Source: Umbilicaria muhlenbergii
Lineage: Eukaryota; Ascomycota; Lecanoromycetes; Umbilicariales; Umbilicariaceae
Length of the DNA: 64,000 nt
Assembly (NCBI GenBank): GCA_000611775.1
Contig: KK106984.1
Location: 3,009,088 to 3,073,087, forward strand
Reading direction: 5' to 3'
Shown: piece after piece, positions 19,272-31,226 of the stretch
Layout of the letters: every line of letters starts with the position of its first letter
Numbering within the stretch: position 1 is the first letter of the stretch
Notes under the pieces: model-generated
What the model was told of the DNA's origin: nothing
Database searches by the model: none
The model's input: only the letters and a program-made list of their open reading frames with translations
Made by a program: the position numbers and the translations under genes

Positions 19272-21324
19272 GGCAAGGGAATCTCAAGTATTTCGAGGTT
19301 CCTTGGAGGGTCGTTGGAGGGTCCTTTGCGGGTCTGCTGACGTAAAGCGTGGAGTGTGGAGTGTGAAGTTGCGAGGAAGCATGCGAAAGGTGGTTAAGCC
19401 TCAGCCTCACCGATCAGGGGTCTGGAGACCGGCAAGGGCTTTATTCTTGGGTAATCACAGAGGAGAAGAGGCACCAGCGTGGCAGAGGCATCACCAAACA
19501 AAGAGGCGATCGGCCCACTGCTGCAATTATCGGAGGCTTCCAATTTCATATTGCCGGAAGAAACCGTAAGCCCAGGCCGCATTAGGCGTCGTAGCTTGAC
19601 CGGGCTCAGGGCTGAAGGTGGAATCAAGGGCCTGCCCTGCCTGAAAAGTGAAATGCGTGCAAACCCCACACGAAGATCCCTTGGAATGTTCCCTCGAAGG
19701 GTTCCTATACCGGTTAGAGACCGGAGCAGATAGGAAGCCTGTCGGGATATCCCGAGGATCCGTCTTGCTGTATTAGTCATGTGGAGTCGTCTCCGCCCTG
19801 GGGCTTCTCCTGAGGCCTCAAGGCGCAGGCCTTCAGCGCTCTCGAACGGCTACCAGCGGGCTGTGTTCTCGAACCCACCCTGCTGTCTCTCTCATCGTGA
19901 TCGAGCACTTAGCGTCCCGTCAAATCTGAATATCGCATGCTCCGGTTCTCGACAGGTACGGTGACAGATAGCCAGGCTAAAATGGTGACGTCTCATCCGA
20001 AGACGAGTACGAACGTTGGCATTTCGCCGTCGCCATCGCCGTTGCCATCGGCATCCAGGGCCTTCAAGACACATGGATTCATAGACTGAGGATCGCGGCG
20101 CAGGAGCCGTTGCATCATAGGCTTTCCATAGCCCGTCCACATGCCGAAAACACGGGGCCGATTGAGATTCCTAAGAAGTCAAGACCCGGATTGGGCATGG
20201 CTCGAGCATCGCCTGAGGTTGTTGCGGCGCCTGCGAGCTTGGGAAGATTGGGAACAAACCGGGTCTCGATGCTTTTCTCCTTCCCCGCATTTTTCCAAAC
20301 TTTTTTCTCGTTCGTCTGCATACACTGCGACCGAACTAACCGCGGATCCCACGCCGCCTTTCCCATCCCACGCCACAAGCCCGAAAGAGTGTCAAAGGTG
20401 GCATTCGATTTGTCCTCGCGCATGTGCAGGCCCTCGTCTCCCCACCGATCTCACTAATCCTGGGACTGATCGTTTCGTCTACGCAGGCAGATCAATCGAT
20501 CGGAACCTCCAATGATACCCAACGGATCGACGTTGGCACGCTGTGCTACGGAGCAAGCACCGATTAAACGAGACGACATGGTATTTGAAATAGTCGCCGG
20601 CTTATCGATGTCGCTAGGCAGTCACCTCGGCATCGTGCTAGGGCACCGCACTTGGCCTGTTCCCTCCCACGGCCTCCGACCAGCACCAGCTACCGACGAG
20701 CTATCAGCGAAACTTGGGGTAATTTGCCTTAACTCGGGGTACCTCCACTGTCTCAGGCGTCAAAGCAGCACCGAAAGCGCCCTCGCTTTTTATCATGCCA
20801 CTAATAGAACAGCCCGATAAAGTCACGCTCGGGCTTGCGACCAGTGCAAGTGGCAGCGTCTGCCACTGGGGAAAAAGAAAGAGCGGCGGACCAATCACAA
20901 TGGGTACGTCATCCCACCGAGGCACAAACGCAAGCCTCCTCATAATTCCTGTCAAAGTCACCTCCACCGCAGCGGACTGGAACATCTTTCACGAGGCTTT
21001 GGCAGGGGTGTGGAGCGTTGACCGGGGTGTCTTTCATATACATCATCGAAAGCCCAGAACGCCGGCGGATTCTTCTATCCCATCCCTCTCCTTCAGGAAC
21101 ATTGATCGGTCACTGCAAACCACAGGCCATATCTGCTACTACACACGGATCCCAAATACTCCCACTCCGCATACCTCGACGATCATCCAACGTAGCCATC
21201 CAGTTTGACGGATACGAGAGGATCTGCAGGAGGATCTTTCGCTACCATACCACAACCGACAGAAATCGCGCATTATTAATCCTCCGAACCGTCGGATGTA
21301 CCATCAGATTGACAAAACTCCAAA
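19272..21324. other. Long 2-kb region upstream of the FacB homologue
   Basis: No domain-bearing frame on either strand. Several short plus-strand ATG-initiated frames precede the FacB start; they could be upstream ORFs in a long leader, as is common for fungal regulators, but there is no direct evidence of transcription. GC-rich, without notable repeats. Confidence 0.5.
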
Positions 21325-24195
21325 ATGCCGGGCATACTTCCCATGAAAGTTATCAAGGTTGGAACGAGCGCACAGAGCAGAATAGCACAAGCATGTGATA
21401 GATGCAGGAGCAAAAAAATACGCTGCGACGGTATCAGGCCTTGTTGTTCGCAATGCGCCAATGTTGGCTTCGAATGCAAGACGAGCGACAAGCTCAGCCG
21501 GAGAGCTTTCCCCCGGGGCTACACCGAGTCTCTGGAGGAGAGAGTGCGGACACTCGAGGGTGAAGTTCGGGAGCTGAAGGATCTCTTGGATGAGAAGGAT
21601 GAGAAGATTGATATGCTCTCGAGGATCCAGTCTGGTTCGAGACATCCTTCTACATCACTATCTCCAGCCTCGTCGTCAGAACGAAAGCCGAGTATAGGAG
21701 ACACGAAGGAGGATACCTTTAGAGTGCAGCAGTCACCTATCCTACTTGAAGGAGACAATACAGATTGCTACTTCATGGGTGGTTCAAGCGGACGTTCGTT
21801 TGTTGGTGCGTAAGCTTGCAAAGGCAGGAGGTTCTCTTAGCTGATCCTTACAGATGCTTTCAAACGCAAGGTTCACGGACACGGCAAACCAAGCTTGGAG
21901 TTCAACACAGAGGACTTCTTTGCTGCAAACCATGTTACGGCCAACACTAGAGCGAGGCCGGATCCCGACAGCATGTCGAAAGCACCTCCGCGTCTTGTCT
22001 CTGATCAAATGATCAACATCTTCCTGCAAGAATGGTCCCCTCTCTTTCCAGTCTTGCATCGACCCACCTTTTTGAAGCTTTATGAGGATTACGTAGCGAA
22101 TCCTGAGGGTCTGAATGACTCTCACGCCATTGCGCAGCTTAATCTGGTGTTTGGGATAGCAGCTCTGTCTGCAGAGGTAGGTCTCGCGACTACCAGCCCG
22201 TGAGTCAGAAGCCCTGCTAAAGCGTTCCAGGGGAACAAACAAGACGTCGCCACTTTCGAAGCTCAATGGCAGCCCGCCCTAGACTCGATACAATCCGTAG
22301 ATACACTCGAGACCTTACAGTGCCTCGTACTCGCTCAGATATACTGCATCTCCAATGCCGATTACAGTAAGCTTATACACCACAAACAGGTTGCAATTGG
22401 TCTCTTGAATCGTCTTGGACTACATGAGAGCCAGAAGCATGTCTCCCTAGGAGCTTTAGCTGCAGAAACAAGGAAGAAGGTCTTCTGGACGCAGTACACA
22501 CTAGATGCGTAAGGAATACTGCGTTCGTGTCATTAGTTGCAGTAACTGACATGGTATAGCTTCTCCGCTGCCCTGCTCGGCTTACCGAAGCTCATGAAGG
22601 AAGATGACATTCATGCCGAGTTTCCGTCGGATGTCGACGATGAAAACATTACCGAAAGCGGCTTTCAATGCACGACACCAGGCGAGTCGACTCGGCTCTC
22701 TAGTGCTTTGGCCCTTTTTCGCGCTGCCCAGATCTTATCAAAAGTGCTAGATGAAGTTTATCCTGCAGCTTCGTCGCACGAACTATCGCTCCAGAAGCTT
22801 GGCGCATTGGATCAAGATCTGGATGATTGGTTGAAAGATCTCGCGCCCCATCTGCGCCTACAGTTCGTGCAAGATAAGCCGAGCACCGGTACTGTTAGCA
22901 GCAGGTCACCTCTGCTTGTATGTATCCGTCTCCATTAGGTGTATTATCTACTTACCAATATTACCTCCATCCAGTCACTTGCATACTATTACATCCGCAG
23001 TCTGATCCACCGACCTGCCGTGGGTTCCAGCCTTGGATCCAAGGCGTCCTCCTCCATTATGACTCTCGCCGATTCGAGCAAGCACATCATCCAAATCATC
23101 CAATTGCTCGAGGAACGGCGCATGAGCTTCACATTCTGCTTGAACAGAAATGAGCTTCTGCTCCTCTCTGGATTTGGCCTGCTCTACCAAAGCGTAGACC
23201 TCGACCGCGAAGGTAAGCTTATTCGAGATAGTCAACGCCTCGTCTGCTCCGCCATTGAAATTCTCGAACGCGACTCTGCTCCTGGAGCCACCGAGTTCCG
23301 AAAAATCGCTTCCTCAATAATGCCCATGGACGGGCCATCCAAAACCACCTCCGCGCCCACCGTCCCCAACCCCTCCGTCCCACGCCGTAAATCCGACAGC
23401 AACATGCCCGCCCCCCAAGCGACGCAACGCTCTGCCCGCAAACAACTGCAAGCAATAGCCTCCCGCTTCTCCTTCGGCACCTCCTCGCACCAGCGCCCCC
23501 TAAAACCCGAAGACCACCCCGGCCGCCGCGCCACCCTCCCCACCATCATCACGAGCAAAGCCCACCCCCCCGCCGCGCGCAACAACAGCCAACTCAGCAT
23601 TTCGTCCGCGCGCTCCGAACCCCTCCCCCACCGCGCCGACTCCCACCCCCATTCCAACTCGCGGCCGCAACCCCCACGCCTCATCCCCACGTACGAATGC
23701 CCAAATCTCGACTACCTCCCCCTCGGCCCCCACGCCTCCCACCCCACCCCGTCCTTCCCCCCCGCCGCCCTCGCCACCGCCAAACCGGCCCCCCCGCCGC
23801 TGGCGGACTGGGAGCATATCTTCAACTGCACGCTCGAGACCCTGGGCGCCTCGTCCCCCCTCGCGGACATGCACGCCGCCGCCGGGGGTGGCGCCATGAC
23901 GCCGAATTGGCTGCACGACGGCGCGTGGGGCGCGCCGACGCCGGACGAGCAGTGCGGCGGGGTGTTGGGGCCGAGTTCGCTGAGTCTGAGCGAGGAGAGC
24001 CTGACGAGTGGGAGTGGGAGCGGGAGCGGGAGTGGGAGTTGTGAGGATCTGACGGGGGTGGAGTTTGCGGAGTTTGCGGGCGGGGGGGAGTACAGGGGGA
24101 TTGTGATGCCGAGTGGGGAGTTTGAGGGGGGCGAGGGTGTGGGTGGAAGTGGGTATTGGGGGTTGGGGGGTCTGGACGGGGGGTTTGGGCTTTAG
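21325..24195 (+). CDS. facB: Zn2Cys6 transcription factor, FacB/Cat8 homologue, 5 exons
   Basis: Exons 21325-21805, 21854-22176, 22231-22508, 22560-22917 and 22975-24195 give 886 residues. The zinc cluster has Cys at 24, 27, 34, 41, 44 and 51 in the fixed CX2CX6CX6CX2CX6C spacing. Its context, [14 protein letters not shown] followed by [21 protein letters not shown], is the hallmark of FacB/Cat8 proteins. A leucine-rich coiled coil ([24 protein letters not shown]) then supports dimerisation. The middle carries the fungal-specific transcription factor domain ([10 protein letters not shown]...LGLHESQKH). The C-terminal 300 residues are Pro/Ser/Gly-rich with an [11 protein letters not shown] run, typical of an activation region. 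FacB activates acetate-utilisation and gluconeogenic genes under carbon starvation. Identity is strong at the DNA-binding end; the C-terminal half is weakly constrained. Confidence 0.93.
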
Positions 24196-25255
24196 GGTGT
24201 GTTTTAATTCGGGAAGGGGGGTTGGGGTTGAGAGATGTCGGGATGGGATTGGGGGTGCAGGTTTGGGTGGTGTTGCGGGTGTTTGGTTGTCCGTGCTTGG
24301 GAAAAGCGGGTTGGGTTGGGTTGGGTTTTAATGATATGATGAGATGAGATGAGATCGGGTGGTTCGGGCGGTTATGGTGTTGACATCTTGGACTTTCTTG
24401 TATCATAGTTTGTCTACGGGATATTTTGTATAAAAGAAATATATGATGATTTTTCAATTAGTAACTGCGTTCTTGAAATCGATTTCGAGTCCTACAACAA
24501 ATGTGGGTCTATTTCTCTAGTCTCGGCCCAGGGGCACAGAAATATCGCTCTCGGTCCCGAGGTCTAATTTCACGACCTTGGACTTGATCGGAACCGTACC
24601 AAAGTACGAACAAGTGAACTGGGAACATTAAATGCACCGGGGAATCCCAGCTCGGCCAAATTTTTCCACGAGTCTCTCACGCCATATGGATGGTGTACGT
24701 GTAGCCATAGCTTCAAATCCTACAGCTAGGGTTTCATTCCCCCAACTCGCTGTGGCGGCATTAATTAACCGCCTAATTGACTAGCTATATTTTCTCCTAC
24801 TTAGAATACTACCCTGACTAATAATAGCAATCAAGCAAACGACTGAATCGCTAAACCGTCCTTTTCATCGCGAACCTTCATTCGTTGCCGGCGATACTTT
24901 AAACCGGACACGCAACGGTAGCATTGAAATCGGACACGCAACAACAGCAGCTGAACAGCAACTAAAACAACAACAGCAACTGAACAGCAACTAAAAGCGC
25001 CTCCACAAGGCTTCCAGTCCGAGCAGCAAGCTCTCTCCCTCCATCCACCACCGCTAATGTCCGCAGATGAACTCCTTTCCGGAGCATCCCAGTGACCAGG
25101 GCCGCGGGCACAACCCCTGCGCCCGGTTAATCAACAAGGCCAGACGGCTTTCAGCAGTCCATGACATCGTAAAGGTTCTCAATAGCCGACACCGGCGGCC
25201 ATAAACCCGGGCAAACGATAGTGTGAGGCCCTAACGTCCTCTTATAAGGGGGCGT
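24196..25255. other. Intergenic, about 1 kb
   Basis: Just after the FacB homologue the sequence is G/T-rich, then AT-rich (possible 3' UTR to about 24460). A CAA/CAG-rich microsatellite-like patch (AACAACAGCAGCTGAACAGC units) lies at about 24938-24996. No gene found. Confidence 0.5.
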
Positions 25256-26237
25256 CTAGGTCCAATCTTTACTGACTTTGTACCAGCCATTCTGCACGCC
25301 CTTCCAGCCCAACCACTGATACCACTGGGAGCCTCTTGTGTGGATGGCGACGCCAAACTCGCGGAACAGTCCCGCCGGCACCTCGTCGGAGCCGAACAAG
25401 GGGTTCATCTCTTCGAACATGTCGTTGTAAGTGGTGACCGGCGGAGCGGGGTAGCCTCGGGGTCCGTCCAGCAGGGTAGATTTGTACTGCTTCAAGCCGA
25501 AGAGTTCGACCTCGCCGTGGTCAGGGTCGACGTACGTCAAGCAGAGCAAGTGTTGATAAAGATATTTGTCCCCATCCTCAGTCCAGCGGCCAGGTTGGCG
25601 AGTGAAGCGCAGTTTGCCGGGTATCTTATCGATATTGGCGTGCTCTTGCTTCTGAAAATCGTCGCTCATGTCGATGGTGATTTCCACGCAATCGGATTTC
25701 CTGACACCGCCCATGATCGTACACTTGGCGGCACATGGCCTCAGACCTCGAGGGTCGTAGCGCATACGCCCGACAAGGTCGGGGTAGGACCAGCCTTTTT
25801 CTGAACCCATGCGGAATCGGATTCCGCCTTGCCATCCATTGACTGGGATTTCGCCGTGGCCGGTCCGGAAGACCCAGCGCCATGTGCCCATGAGCTCTTG
25901 CACTTTGGGAGCGGTGCGCGCCATCTCCTGTTGATAGGTTGCTTTAGGCCAAGCTTCTCATGAAAACTCCTTAAGATCAAAGTAGTTGTACACATACCGC
26001 ACCCTGTCTTAGGATATGCTTCTTGTCGACCCATTGCATTCCATGGTACTCTTGGAATCGGCCATCTTGGACGGCCGAATTCTCCCCACCAATTGGCTCT
26101 AGCCGGTTGTAAACTGGCACGGCCGCTAAGCCATTGGATACAGGTTCGACAGGCTTAACCGGGATCCGGCGCACTGTAGGCGGCGAGTATCTTTCGGGTT
26201 TAGTCCTTGACCTTGCTGATCTCCGGATTGGCGCCAT
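25256..26237 (-). CDS. Conserved-looking protein of unknown function, two exons
   Basis: Exon 1 26237-25998 and exon 2 25927-25256 give 303 residues; the intron uses GTATGT and CAACAG. The N-terminus is basic (MAPIRRSARSRTKPERYSPP), possibly a nuclear signal or DNA/RNA-contacting tail. The rest is Trp-, Tyr- and Gly-rich and probably beta-rich: GTWRWVFRTGHGEIPVNGW, CAAKCTIMGG, RWTEDGDKYLYQHLLCL, then GSQWYQWLGWKGVQNGWYKV at the end. No transmembrane segment and no catalytic signature I can name. Length, codon use and clean splicing argue for a real gene; I do not recognise the family. Confidence 0.7.
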
Positions 26238-27713
26238 CTGTACAAGTTGAATAAGTTAGAGTGATAGTATTGTTGCAAGTTTTTGCAGCGTGTGCAAGAG
26301 GCAGGGGGCTAAGCTGCTCCAGTTGGGTTTATAAATCATCACCGAACACATCGACGAATGCGGTTTCTTGGTCTGTTTCGTGGTCGCGAGTTCTGAGTGC
26401 AGCACACAAAGGACCGTGCTTGATTGTAGTACATTCCACTAAGCAGATTCGCATTCCACAATGCCTGGTTATAGGAAACGCCTGACCATATCACAAACAC
26501 CTCGAGACAAAGACAATAACATCAAAGAGCCGATCTTCTCAAGATTGGCTTTACCAGCAAATAATGCGGCGAGTCAAGACTGTTTGTAGGAAGCCAACTT
26601 ACCGGCCAGTAGTATCATCGCAGACCTCGCATTTGGACTGGAGCGATGAACCTGCTTCTAAATCCCCAAGGTAGTCTATCGATGGGACTTGATATTGATG
26701 CTGGTTCACTCAACCGAGGCAGGCAGGGCACGGTACTCTTTCGATGAAAGGGTCTGATGTAGTCCTCCTACACACGTATGTTTGCATACCACCGAATCCG
26801 GTAGTTTGTGGCAGGCATTGAAACTGCACAAGATGAAACGCTTGCCAGGATTTGTTCGGCGTCCACAAGATGACAAGGCCTCCACGATGCGACGGAGAGT
26901 TTGAAAGCGATGCGTTGAGATATGCGCCTATCAATGCGAAGTGCACATGGCTTTCCTGATTCAAACCCTACCCTCCACAGCTCCTAATCAACAGCAAGTC
27001 TAGCAAAGTCGATATGTCCGGCGCCTCGTGGATATGTGAAGGCCTGACGGTCGGCCTGTGTTATAACTTTCTCAGCAGAGCGGGACTAAGGCCAATCCCG
27101 TTTTTCATCGTACAAAGAGCTTTGATGCCCTCTTATAAGATCTCAAGGCTTATACATCGGATGCAAGTATCCCTAATAAAATGAACAAGAATAAGGAAGC
27201 TGGCAGCTTGACTGTCGAAAGCGACTCTAGCTTTCACAACGCGGAGCATGTAGTTTGCAGAGACACTCAGAGGTTGTAGTTGAGACATAGCTAGACAGTG
27301 GCTCTGTTAACCGGGAAGAGGTAAAGTCAACTCACTCTCGCGGGCTATAAGTGCTTTCCAGCAAGATCAATCTCGCGATGGATATATAGCTTGCGGCAGA
27401 GATCGCAGCAGAGATGCTGGCGGGCAGATAGGATAGGATGCCAACATGCTGATGTCCACGTCACCATCTTTGTCAGTAGCATAACAGCCAGAAAGCAGGG
27501 TGTACAGCGAGCGTTGTGTCTTCTGTCAACGGCCATGTGCCGAGAACAATGGCTGGCCGTGGGGGAGAAAGGAGTGGAGGCCGCAAGCCTCCAGTTTTGC
27601 GTAGGCGAGGATCGCGGATAGGTCAGCCCTATCAAGCGCGGTGATTCCGCCTTGGGATGGAGACATCCACGCAAGCAACGCAATTGCCCATCATGGACAG
27701 TCTTTGAGCCGCA
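26238..27713. other. Intergenic, about 1.5 kb
   Basis: Scattered short frames only; a 149-codon minus-strand frame at 27345-27794 overlaps the GTPase start on the other strand and shows no features. No RNA gene or repeat recognised. Confidence 0.5.
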
Positions 27714-29351
27714 ATGCCACGAGACCCTCTTATCGGCTTGGTCGGAAAGCCGTCGTCTGGTAAATCCACCACACTGAACAGGTAAGATGTGCAAACTGTT
27801 TGGCGATCCGAGTCTAATACACCTGCTCTTTCACAGCTTGACAGATGCAAGCTCTAAAGTTGGTAAGGTCTCCAGAGGCGATGACATCACGGCCTGAAGC
27901 TGATCAGGTTCTGTAGGCAACTTTCCGTAAGCTCCGTAAACACTCTATCAAAAGCCCTCCCCTAAGCCGCTCCCAGCTTTACGACCATCGACCCCCAGCG
28001 AGCTATAGGCTACCTTCAGATACCATGCGCCTGCGCTCGCTACAACCTCACAGACCGTTGCAAGCCCAACTATGGCGCATGCGTCGACGGCAAGCGATCT
28101 GTGCCCATTGAGCTCCTCGACGTAGCGGGACTAATACCCGGGGCCCACGAAGGAAAGGGCCTGGGGAATAAATTCCTGGACGATCTAAGACATGCGGATG
28201 CTCTCATACATGTGGTGGATGTTAGCGGTACGACCGATGCTGAAGGTTGGTCCCAGCCACAGCATTGTGGAGGCGTTACGGTGTTCCAGAACTGACAAGT
28301 ATGGGGCATAGGAAAGGCTACAAGGGGATATGACCCGTCACAAGATATAGTATGGCTGCGGTCAGAGATCGTCAACTGGATACTAGGCAACCTAATGGAG
28401 AAATGGTACGTCCTTGCCCGTTTCTAAATCACCCGCTCTTCTGGCCTTACACCAGCCATCAAGGGGCTCCATCAAGCGCCGCCACATCGCTACAAGTACG
28501 CTCCTCCCATCCCTTTCCATTTCAATTCCCTAACAACCCCACAGAAGCCACCGCAGTAGAAACGCTCCAAAACCAATTCTCCGGCTACGGCAGCGCCCCG
28601 CCCACCGTGGCGCGCACCCTCGACCGGCTCTCCCTAAAAGAGCCCCTCGAAAAATGGAGCAACGCGACGATCGAAAGCGTCGTAAACGCATTCATCACCG
28701 AAAAGTTCCCCACCGTCTACGCCCTCAACAAAATCGACCACCCGGACGCCGACAAAAACATCGCCAAAATCGCCAAGACCCACCCCCCCGAATCCATCGT
28801 GCTCTGCAGCGCCATCTCCGAAGTCTTCCTGCGCAAACTCGCCAAACAGGGCTTCGTCCGATACAGCGAAGGCAGCGACAGCGTCGACACGCGGGACGAC
28901 CTGGTGGCCGCCGGGGACGCCTCGGGCGGGTCGTTGAAGCCGGCGGACGAGAAGTTGCGGGCGCGGATCGAGAATCTCAAGGACATGGTGCTGTACCGGT
29001 TCGGGTCGACGGGGGTGGTGCAGGTGCTGGCGCGGGCGGCGGAACTGCTGGGCTTGGTGCCGGTGTTTCCGGTGAGGAATGTCAATACGTTTGCGGCGGG
29101 TGGGGCGGGGAATGCGGTGTTCCGGGATTGCGTGTTGGTGAAGAGGGGGACGACGGTGGGGGAGGTGGCGAGGAAGATTGTGGGGGATGCGCCGGTGGCT
29201 TATGTGGAGGGGGTGGCGGGGAGGGTGGCGGAGGAGGAGGTGGTGGGGGTGGGGAGGAATGATGTGGGTTTTTCTTGTTTCGTCTCTTTCAGTGGCGGGG
29301 GTTGGTGCTAATGGAGCTGAATAGGTGCTTTCGTTTAAAGTGGGACGATGA
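27714..29351 (+). CDS. OBG-type GTPase with TGS domain (YchF/Obg-related), 8 exons including a 10-nt micro-exon
   Basis: Exons 27714-27781, 27837-27862, 27917-27926, 27977-28245, 28312-28405, 28464-28495, 28545-29263 and 29325-29351 give 414 residues. G1 is [13 protein letters not shown]2 is NFPFTTIDP, which is spelled only if the 10-nt exon GCAACTTTCC is included. G3 is [29 protein letters not shown], and the Asn-Lys-x-Asp G4 motif is NKID. The C-terminal TGS domain carries [13 protein letters not shown]...[19 protein letters not shown]. The family binds GTP/ATP and associates with ribosomes; a close fission-yeast relative is an uncharacterised GTP-binding protein (recall). Cytoplasmic, no targeting signal. 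The last exon (27 nt) encodes VLSFKVGR. Confidence 0.92.
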
Positions 29352-31226
29352 GGGTATTTTGGGTTAGGGAGTTGCATGGCTAGGCGTTTGGGGTGGCCGT
29401 GTGTAGTATCCCCATACAAGACGCCCGAATCGTGGCGAAGTTGTCGATGCTTCTTCCCTGCGTGGCGGCATACAAACGGAGCTTCAAGCTACAAGTGGGA
29501 AGAGCTCCCAAGAGTTTGATGACAACAGAAGATAGGAACATTCAGATCGACCTTACTCTACAGACAACGTCAGCGGGTCTCCAGCGCACCATACCGGTAG
29601 CTCAACGACCTCGAACCAATACAGTCCACTCCATCTATCCTGTTCCAGTGGCTCCCCCCGAACTGGTCACTACAACCAAACCCAGCACGCTCATTCACCT
29701 ATAATGCCCTCCCTGCCCCGAGCTCTGCCACCACAGACCCCCACCCCCACCCCCTCCTCCCCCTCCTGCCCCTCTCAACCACTCACCAGGCCCGTATCCG
29801 TCCCGACTGTTCCGGCCGCGTCCAGCCTACACAGAGAGCCGCAAGAGCCCCTATGACGACAAAGGCGACAACGACGGCGGTGCCGGTGCCGATGGTGGGC
29901 TAGTGGGCGGTGCTGGAGGGGTGGAAGAGGGGTTGGACTGTGGGGTGGTGAAGAAGGAGGAGGTGCAGGTGGCGATGGCGATGGCGATGGCGGTGGCGGA
30001 GGGGGAGGGTATAGAGATGGCGTTACCGGGGGTGGGTGGGTGGGTGTCGCGCGTGTAAGCATCCGGTTCGTGTTGACGACGGAAAAAGGGGAAGGATGAA
30101 AGGGGATGGATGAAGTGCCTACCTGTCGCGGCAGCAGCCGTGTCCGTAACGCCAACCCCGCCTACTCGCCGCCACAGCTCCACACCGACTGCAAAAGACG
30201 TCTAAATATAATTCACATAGATCCGCCGTCGCTTCACCCGCACGCACGCGCCTTCGATCGCAGCAGTGACATGGTCGGGAAACAGAAGCAGAGGTCTGGT
30301 CTATAAGACAAGCGCAGGGACGGGCAAGTGGTCGCCGCGGTGAGGGATAGAGAGGAGGGCGACATTGCAGCCGAGTGGAGGCGCATTGGACGAGGGAGGT
30401 GGGGAGGGGGATGTTGGAGAAGTAGGCGATTGGACAAGCGAGGGTGGGGAGGGGGCAAGAGGGTGGAGATGAGGAATAGGAGGGGAGGGAGAGGGGCCGG
30501 GGGGGTTCGAGGGAGAGATGAGTGCGGGGGGGGTTTCATGATCTAGGATACGGATATAGAGAGGAGATGGCATGGTGTGTGGTAACGCTCCACGAGGCCG
30601 ACGCAAGACGAAGCAAAAAAGCGGCCGAAAGAAGAGAGAAAGCGAGAACACAGAAGGCAGCGGAGACGTCGGAGAAGACAATGTGAACAACACGAAGCTG
30701 AAAAACACGAGCTGACCGCGTGAAAGGAGGACGTCGGCTTGCATAATTGCTCTGCGAAAGGCACCCAATGAGCGACGAGGCAGACGGGGTTCAGCGCGAC
30801 CAGGATTGGGATCCCTCGGCCTGTTTGGAGGCTGTGAGGCGGCACGGACGAAACGCCATCGTAGACTCGTCGACGAATCAAGGAACCTGCTCAAGCGAGC
30901 CGGCTGCGGCGGGGCTGAGGGGCCCGTTGGGGTCCGGCACAAGAGCGGACGGCAACGCCATCCGGTTCCGGCGGACCTCTAGCTGGACGTTGGACGGTGC
31001 ATCCATCGTGAGACTACGTGGGCAACTGCTCGAGCTATTCACCGTAACTGCCGCTTATCGAACGATGGCACGGAAGAACGCGTGGATCACACATTCATAG
31101 AATGCCAACTTTTAGATTGTACCAACAAGACTAAGGTAATCTCTGTGAGCTCCCATCCGTGCACCTTGTCCAGTGTTGGCTTTCGGTCCCTTCATCGCGA
31201 GTTCACAGCCTCAGGACAATCCACTC
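29352..31226. other. Low-complexity intergenic region with one possible membrane-protein exon
   Basis: Largely pyrimidine/purine-biased sequence (for example the CACCGCCATCGCC repeats near 29960-30000). Long frames here are composition artefacts. The only feature with protein-like content is the short transmembrane exon listed separately at 29783-29899. Confidence 0.45.
29783..29899 (-). CDS. Possible terminal exon of a small single-pass membrane protein
   Basis: After a CCCACTAG acceptor-like site, the minus strand encodes a hydrophobic helix, GTGTAVVVAFVVIGALAALCVGW, followed by a basic TRPEQSGRIRAW and a stop. That is a good stop-transfer pattern (hydrophobic helix then basic residues). 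I could not build a convincing upstream exon set from the low-complexity sequence up to 30290, so gene structure and even reality are uncertain. Confidence 0.3.
   Translation of the reverse strand, partial: PTIGTGTAVVVAFVVIGALAALCVGWTRPEQSGRIRAW

Noticed and set aside
28634-29419. Long minus-strand frame opposite the GTPase
   Set aside because: His/Arg/Pro-rich shadow of a GC-biased real exon; the plus strand has complete G motifs and a TGS domain.
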